Shown here: piece by piece, positions 6,749-9,225 of the stretch
Position numbering within the stretch: position 1 is the stretch's first letter
How the letters are laid out: every line of letters starts with the position of its first letter
Assembly (NCBI GenBank): GCA_028293055.1
Contig: JAQGLD010000634.1
Coordinates: forward strand, 1-9,225
Source: Alphaproteobacteria bacterium
GTDB lineage: Bacteria > Pseudomonadota > Alphaproteobacteria > Sphingomonadales > Sphingomonadaceae
DNA length: 9,225 bases
Direction: 5' to 3'
Notes under the pieces: generated by a model
What the model was told of the DNA's origin: nothing
Database searches by the model: none
What the model saw: the letters and a program-made list of their open reading frames with translations, nothing else
Program-made: the position numbers and the translations under genes

Positions 6749-6765
6749 GGCCCCGTTGCGGGGCC
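6749..6765. other. GC-rich hairpin between the dehydrogenase and the Crp/Fnr regulator
   Basis: GGCCCCG (6749-6755) pairs perfectly with CGGGGCC (6759-6765) over a 3-base loop. No T-run follows, so it is not a classical terminator. It sits 34 bases after the dehydrogenase stop and 27 bases before the regulator ATG, and could slow transcription or structure the regulator leader. Confidence 0.5.
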
Positions 6766-6792
6766 CCGGGGCAAGGCAAAGCGGGGTCTGCC

Positions 6793-7536
6793 ATGGCTGA
6801 TACGCCTTGCGGGACCGGCGTCGATCGCCTGGTGATGAAGCTTCGCGCGCGCGATCTGGTCAGCGACGAGGAGGAGGCGTTGCTTCGCTCGGTGTTCGAC
6901 GAGTCCCGGTCCACGGCCGCTTGCAAGACGCTGGTCCGGGCCGGCGTGACGCTGAGCCATTGCACCCTGCTGATCGACGGTATGGTCTGCCGATATCGCG
7001 ATCTCGCCGACGGCCAGCGCCAGATCATGGAGCTCCATGTCCCCGGCGACTTTCTCGATCTCCATTCCTTCCTGCTCAAGCGGCTCGAGCATAATGTCGG
7101 GACGCTCACGCCCGTGACCTATGTCCAGGTGCCGCACGATTCGATTCGTGCGATCACCGAACAGAACCCGCATCTCACCCGCCTGCTGTGGTTCTCGACA
7201 TTGCTCGACGCGGCCATCCATCGCGAGAAGATCCTTTCGGTGGGGCGAAGGACCGCCTTGTCCCGAATCGCGCACCTGCTGTGCGAGCTGCATGTCCGTC
7301 TGGGCCTGGTCGGGCTCGCCAATGACAATTGCTACAAGCTGCCGCTGACCCAGACCGACCTTGCCGACGCCACCGGGCTGACTTCGGTCCACGTCAACCG
7401 TATGCTCAAACGGCTGCGCGACGCGGGCATTGCCACCTATCGCGGCGGCGAGGTCGTGATCCACGACTGGGGGCAGCTGCAGAAGGTAGCCGAATTCGAC
7501 CCGGCCTATCTTTTTCTCGACCGGCGGCCGCGTTGA
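6793..7536 (+). CDS. Crp/Fnr-family transcriptional regulator
   Basis: A 247-residue DNA-binding regulator. The N-terminal cyclic-nucleotide-binding-like beta-roll spans about residues 30-125 and includes GQRQIMELHVPGDFLDLHSF. A dimerisation helix follows, then a C-terminal winged helix-turn-helix at about 184-213 (LPLTQTDLADATGLTSVHVN, then RMLKRL), the standard Crp/Fnr pattern. The Cys arrangement of oxygen-sensing Fnr ([4Fe-4S] ligands near the N-terminus) is absent, and the cAMP-binding residues of Crp are not recognisable, so the signal is unknown. The ATG at 6793 has only a weak purine-rich AAGCGGGG upstream; an in-frame ATG at 6835 lacks a better site. It follows the stress-type dehydrogenase on the same strand and may regulate it or the adjacent genes. 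This is inference from position only. Confidence 0.9.
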   Translation: MADTPCGTGVDRLVMKLRARDLVSDEEEALLRSVFDESRSTAACKTLVRAGVTLSHCTLLIDGMVCRYRDLADGQRQIMELHVPGDFLDLHSFLLKRLEHNVGTLTPVTYVQVPHDSIRAITEQNPHLTRLLWFSTLLDAAIHREKILSVGRRTALSRIAHLLCELHVRLGLVGLANDNCYKLPLTQTDLADATGLTSVHVNRMLKRLRDAGIATYRGGEVVIHDWGQLQKVAEFDPAYLFLDRRPR

Positions 7537-7541
7537 GACTC

Positions 7542-7559
7542 GGACATTCTCAAATGTCC
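7542..7559. terminator. Hairpin at the convergent gene junction
   Basis: GGACATT (7542-7548) and AATGTCC (7553-7559) form a perfect 7-base stem with a 4-base loop, 5 bases after the Crp/Fnr stop. The loop contains most of the DUF488 stop codon (7552-7550). No T-run is present on either side, so this is at best a bidirectional, possibly Rho-assisted, transcript end or 3' stabiliser. Confidence 0.45.
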
Positions 7560-7984
7560 TTCACTGCGAACTTCACCCGTTCCAGCATCCGCTCGACCAG
7601 CATCGAGCGGTGGCAGCCGGCCGCTTCGCGCTCGTAGCAGAGCAAGGCGGCGTGGCGCTCCCCTGCGTCACCGAGCGCCTGGGCCATTGCAAGCTCGGCC
7701 TCGGGCGTTTCGAGCTGGACCGCGTAGATCTCGCGCATCTCGGCGACCCGGCCCTTGCGCGCCGCCTCGCGGCCGGCTGCTGGCGTGCCGAGCGGACGAT
7801 AATGGCGATAGTCGATGCCATTCTCGCGTAACGCGTTGGACAGAGCGGTCTTGGAGAAGCCGGGACGGCGGGAAGCGGCGACGGCGCGCACGTCGATGAC
7901 GATCTCGACTCCCGCCTGCTTCAGCTCGCCGATGAATTCGTCGAGGGTCTTGCCCTCATAGCCTATGGTCGAGAGTGTCTTCAT
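7550..7984 (-). CDS. DUF488 domain-containing protein
   Basis: A 144-residue soluble protein of the DUF488 family, whose biochemical role I cannot name. The family signature is complete: STIGYEGKTLDEF (5-17), IDVRAVAASRRPGFSK (30-45, with D31, R33, S38-R39 and the GFS turn), YRHYRPLGTP (59-68), and the C-terminal LLCYEREAAGCHR (C116, E118, C124, H125, R126), whose conserved Cys/His/Arg set suggests an active or binding site. The start at 7984 (MKTLSTIG) matches where family members normally begin; AGGCGG lies 5 to 6 bases upstream. An ATG at 8002 would add six residues and has GGAAG upstream. Its 5' end overlaps the 81-residue gene by 29 bases in another frame, so the two are transcribed together. 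Confidence 0.88.
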   Translation of the reverse strand: MKTLSTIGYEGKTLDEFIGELKQAGVEIVIDVRAVAASRRPGFSKTALSNALRENGIDYRHYRPLGTPAAGREAARKGRVAEMREIYAVQLETPEAELAMAQALGDAGERHAALLCYEREAAGCHRSMLVERMLERVKFAVKDI

Positions 7985-8201
7985 CCTCGCCGCCTGTAGC
8001 ATCGTCTTCCGGGCTGCGCACCGGCAACGACCAGACGATCTGTTCGCGCAATTGCGCCTCGAGGTCCTTCAGCCCCGCATTCTTCGCCGCCGCCCGCTTG
8101 GCGAGTAGCCTGGCGAGAACCTCCTCGCGCGAGCCCGGCCGGCCGTTGGCGCGGCGGCCGCCCGAGAGCGCCTTTGAGAGGGTGAAGGACAGGCGCGACA
8201 T
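7956..8201 (-). CDS. 81-residue protein of unknown function, overlaps DUF488 gene
   Basis: I do not recognise a family. The protein starts MSRLSFTLSKALSGG, has a charged helical middle (about 27-57: EEVLARLLAKRAAAKN, then LKDLEAQLREQIVW) and an acidic C-terminal tail (EDDATGGEDEDTLD). It has no membrane segment or cysteine. Codons are strongly G/C at third positions, which supports real coding on this strand rather than on the opposite open frame. The ATG at 8201 has GAGG 4 bases upstream. Its stop lies inside the DUF488 gene (29-base overlap from the 7984 start), an arrangement typical of translational coupling. A partner or accessory role to DUF488 is plausible but unproven. Confidence 0.68.
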   Translation of the reverse strand: MSRLSFTLSKALSGGRRANGRPGSREEVLARLLAKRAAAKNAGLKDLEAQLREQIVWSLPVRSPEDDATGGEDEDTLDHRL

Positions 8202-8325
8202 GGGACCTCGGATGGCTGGGCGTTCGCCTTACGCCCGAAAACCTCAGTCCTGTCCAAACATAGAGGGTTAACGGCGCGCTTACCGTCCCGCGTCCGAATC
8301 CGGACATCCTTGTTCGCAATCGCCC

Positions 8326-8361
8326 CCCAAATATTGGGCAAAAGTCCCAAATTGTGTGGGG
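8326..8361. promoter_or_regulatory. Candidate upstream activator sites for the sigma-54 promoter
   Basis: CCCAAATATTGGG (8326-8338) is an inverted repeat with arms CCCAA/TTGGG. A second, looser copy CCCAAATTGTGTGGGG starts at 8346, exactly 20 bases later, close to two helical turns on the same face. They lie about 101-136 bases upstream of the predicted start of transcription, the usual range for sigma-54 enhancer sites. The protein that binds them is unknown; a PspF-like activator is a guess from the downstream PspC gene. Confidence 0.45.
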
Positions 8362-8370
8362 CGAGTTTCA

Positions 8371-8389
8371 CCGGCGGACATCCGCCCGG
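8371..8389. other. Inverted repeat between activator sites and promoter
   Basis: GCGGA (8374-8378) and TCCGC (8381-8385) form a perfect stem around CA, extendable to CCGG/CCGG flanks with one bulged C. It may be a dimer operator or a DNA structural element. The core GGACATCC also occurs at 8302-8309. Confidence 0.35.
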
Positions 8390-8434
8390 TGTATCCTTGA
8401 GGGAAAAGTGGCAGATTTCAGCCGTTTTTGAAAT

Positions 8435-8451
8435 TTGGCACGCGCTCTGCA
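8435..8451 (+). promoter_or_regulatory. Sigma-54 (RpoN) -24/-12 promoter
   Basis: TTGGCACGCGCTCTGCA matches the sigma-54 consensus YTGGCACGNNNNTTGCW at every defined position but one (C for the first T of TTGC). The invariant GG (8437-8438) and GC (8449-8450) are separated by exactly 10 bases. Transcription would start near 8462, giving a leader of about 40 bases to the ATG at 8504. Psp operons in enterobacteria are sigma-54 dependent, which fits the PspC gene downstream. Confidence 0.83.
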
Positions 8452-8503
8452 CAACTGTTGGCATGCGGCCGGGTCGTCCGATCGCAAATTCAGGAGACGC
8501 AAA

Positions 8504-8617
8504 ATGACTTTCAATCTCGGCTCGATGCAGCAGCTCGCTCTCTCGGTCGTCGGCGCCATGTTCGCCGCTACCCTGTTCGTTTCCGCCGCCGTCGGCCCGG
8601 CCGCTCAGTTCATCTGA
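8504..8617 (+). CDS. 37-residue single-pass membrane peptide
   Basis: A tiny gene with an excellent ribosome binding site AGGAG (8492-8496), 7 bases before the ATG. The product starts MTFNLGSMQQ, then has one hydrophobic segment (about 11-34, rich in Ala, Val, Phe) and ends QFI. It could be an inner-membrane microprotein or a very short exported peptide; there is no basic n-region. It is the first gene after the sigma-54 promoter and is followed 47 bases later by the PspC-domain gene, so an envelope-stress role is inferred from context. I cannot assign a named family, but small peptides of this type are, from memory, common in sphingomonads. Confidence 0.75.
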   Translation: MTFNLGSMQQLALSVVGAMFAATLFVSAAVGPAAQFI

Positions 8618-8664
8618 TCGGCCGGTTCCGGCACTCCGCCCAACCTATGCACAGGATTGATGCC

Positions 8665-8850
8665 ATGACTCCCTTCACTCTCGATCGCAGCAACGGCAAA
8701 TTGATGGGCGTGTGCGCCGGCGTCGCCCGGTCGATCGACGCCGACGTAACTCTGGTCAGGCTGGCCGCAGTGGCGAGCCTTTTCCTGCTCGGTCCGATCG
8801 CCGTTCTGCTCTATATCGTCGCCGGCTGGGTCGCCCCGGAGGCGAACTGA
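8665..8850 (+). CDS. PspC-domain membrane microprotein
   Basis: A 61-residue protein consisting of little more than one PspC domain. The sequence RSNGKLMGVCAGVARSID, then VTLVRLAAV, aligns with the E. coli PspC core (RGVCAGIANYFD...VKLVRILVV). A transmembrane segment covers about residues 32-55 and ends WVAPE. E. coli PspC is an inner-membrane sensor/effector that works with PspA and PspB in response to secretin and proton-motive-force stress; its C-terminal extension is absent here. The ATG at 8665 is preferred because AGGA (8653-8656) lies 8 bases upstream; an in-frame ATG at 8647 would add six residues. It is the second gene of the sigma-54-driven run. PspA, PspB and PspF are not in this window, so how it signals is open. 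Confidence 0.9.
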   Translation: MTPFTLDRSNGKLMGVCAGVARSIDADVTLVRLAAVASLFLLGPIAVLLYIVAGWVAPEAN

Positions 8851-8852
8851 TC

Positions 8853-8936
8853 ATGGCTCGCACGCTCTATCTCGCCTGGATGCGCAGGCTCCAGCTCTAC
8901 CTTTCCGCAGCGCCTCGCCGCCACAGCCGGCGCTGA
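8853..8936 (+). CDS. 27-residue basic peptide, possible third gene of the psp-like run
   Basis: A short frame starting 2 bases after the PspC-domain stop, with GGAGG (8838-8842) 10 bases before the ATG. The product begins MARTLYLAWMRRLQLYLSAA and ends RRHSRR: an amphipathic or hydrophobic half followed by a strongly basic tail, like a small peripheral membrane peptide. Position, ribosome binding site and codon use support it, but the length is too short for certainty and no family is recognised. Confidence 0.5.
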   Translation: MARTLYLAWMRRLQLYLSAAPRRHSRR

Positions 8937-8944
8937 CTGGCACC

Positions 8945-9225
8945 TCAGTCCTTGCGCAAATGCGGGAACTGATCGCGGCGGATCCGGATCGAGCGCATCG
9001 CCAGCCGCACCTCCCACAGGAACAGGATCAGCCGCGCGATCAGCAGCAGCATCGCGAGGATGAACAATAAGGCGATCGGCCGCGCCAGCGGCACGTCGGC
9101 GAGATCGCCGACGAACAGGATCGCGATCAGCACGCAGACCATAAGCGCGCTCGCCGTGCAGGCGCTGAGCGCGAGGATCGACAGGCTCATTCGGCGGTCG
9201 AGCACGCGCAGCTCACTCTTCGCTC
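8945..9225 (-). CDS. DUF2721 family membrane protein (5' end beyond right edge)
   Basis: The frame is open to the window edge (first full codon 9223-9221), so the gene starts outside; the GTG at 9205 is only an internal candidate. The visible part, about 92 residues, has a basic stretch (ELRVLDRRM), two hydrophobic segments (SILALSACTASALMVCVLIA and IALLFILAMLLLIARLILFL) and the closing WEVRLAMRSIRIRRDQ motif, which is the usual C-terminal layout of DUF2721 proteins of about 130-180 residues. Function is unknown; it should be an inner-membrane protein. It converges with the psp-like run, with only 8 bases between the two stop codons and no clear terminator. Confidence 0.8.
   Translation of the reverse strand, partial: AKSELRVLDRRMSLSILALSACTASALMVCVLIAILFVGDLADVPLARPIALLFILAMLLLIARLILFLWEVRLAMRSIRIRRDQFPHLRKD

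Larger units (their letters stand above)
8202..8503. other. Divergent regulatory intergenic region (302 bases)
   Basis: No gene is seen here. From left to right it holds a 5-base stem GGGCG/CGCCC (8218-8236) in the leader of the 81-residue gene, a weak inverted GGTTAA/TTACC pattern (8267-8284), repeated CCCAAAT sites (8326-8361), a stem around CGGACATCCG (8371-8389), the sigma-54 promoter (8435-8451) and the leader of the small membrane peptide. Much of it is more A/T-rich than the neighbouring genes. Confidence 0.7.

Noticed and set aside
7975..8271. Plus-strand open frame opposite the 81-residue gene
   Set aside because: The minus-strand frame has the better codon bias and a ribosome binding site, and is linked by overlap to DUF488; the plus frame shows no domain or start signal.
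8267..8284. GGTTAACGGCGCGCTTACC as a CtrA-type binding site
   Set aside because: Only one TTAA half is exact and the second half is TTAC at the wrong spacing; not enough to call.
8938..8958. TGGCAC...TTGC as a second sigma-54 promoter
   Set aside because: GG and GC are 13 bases apart instead of 10, and it lies at the convergent gene ends.

Overview
The window is GC-rich chromosomal DNA that reads as an alphaproteobacterium of the order Sphingomonadales. This rests on coding style, gene families (an Atm1-type ABC exporter resembling the characterised Novosphingobium protein, a stand-alone PspC-domain microprotein, DUF2721) and a paired hairpin element of a kind I recall as frequent in sphingomonad genomes. 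No rRNA, tRNA, CRISPR array, transposase or phage gene is visible, so this looks like ordinary core/accessory chromosome rather than an island.

Left block (1-5231, all minus strand, read right to left): an Atm1-type ABC exporter, a thiol-type glutathione peroxidase starting right at the exporter's stop codon, a secreted M13 zinc metallopeptidase, a two-unit REP-like hairpin element, and the first 204 codons of a RecQ helicase that runs off the left edge. Exporter and peroxidase are almost certainly one transcript and make sense together in thiol/peroxide/metal homeostasis. The peptidase follows after 42 bases and may be co-transcribed.

Middle block (5323-7536, plus strand): a small four-cysteine protein of unknown function with a good intrinsic terminator, then a 57-codon GTG-start microgene directly upstream of a YghA-type short-chain dehydrogenase, then a Crp/Fnr-family regulator. 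The dehydrogenase has an unusual Gly-to-Asp replacement in its cofactor-binding glycine motif. The regulator meets a minus-strand pair head-on (an 81-residue unknown protein overlapping a DUF488 protein), with a hairpin at the junction.

Right block (8202-9225): a 302-base intergenic region holds a very convincing sigma-54 (-24/-12) promoter with candidate upstream activator sites. It drives a run of three tiny genes: a 37-residue membrane peptide, a 61-residue PspC-domain protein and a 27-residue basic peptide. No PspA, PspB or PspF is present in the window. A DUF2721 membrane protein gene enters from the right edge, convergent to this run. This small sigma-54-controlled envelope-stress-like operon is the most interesting part of the window.
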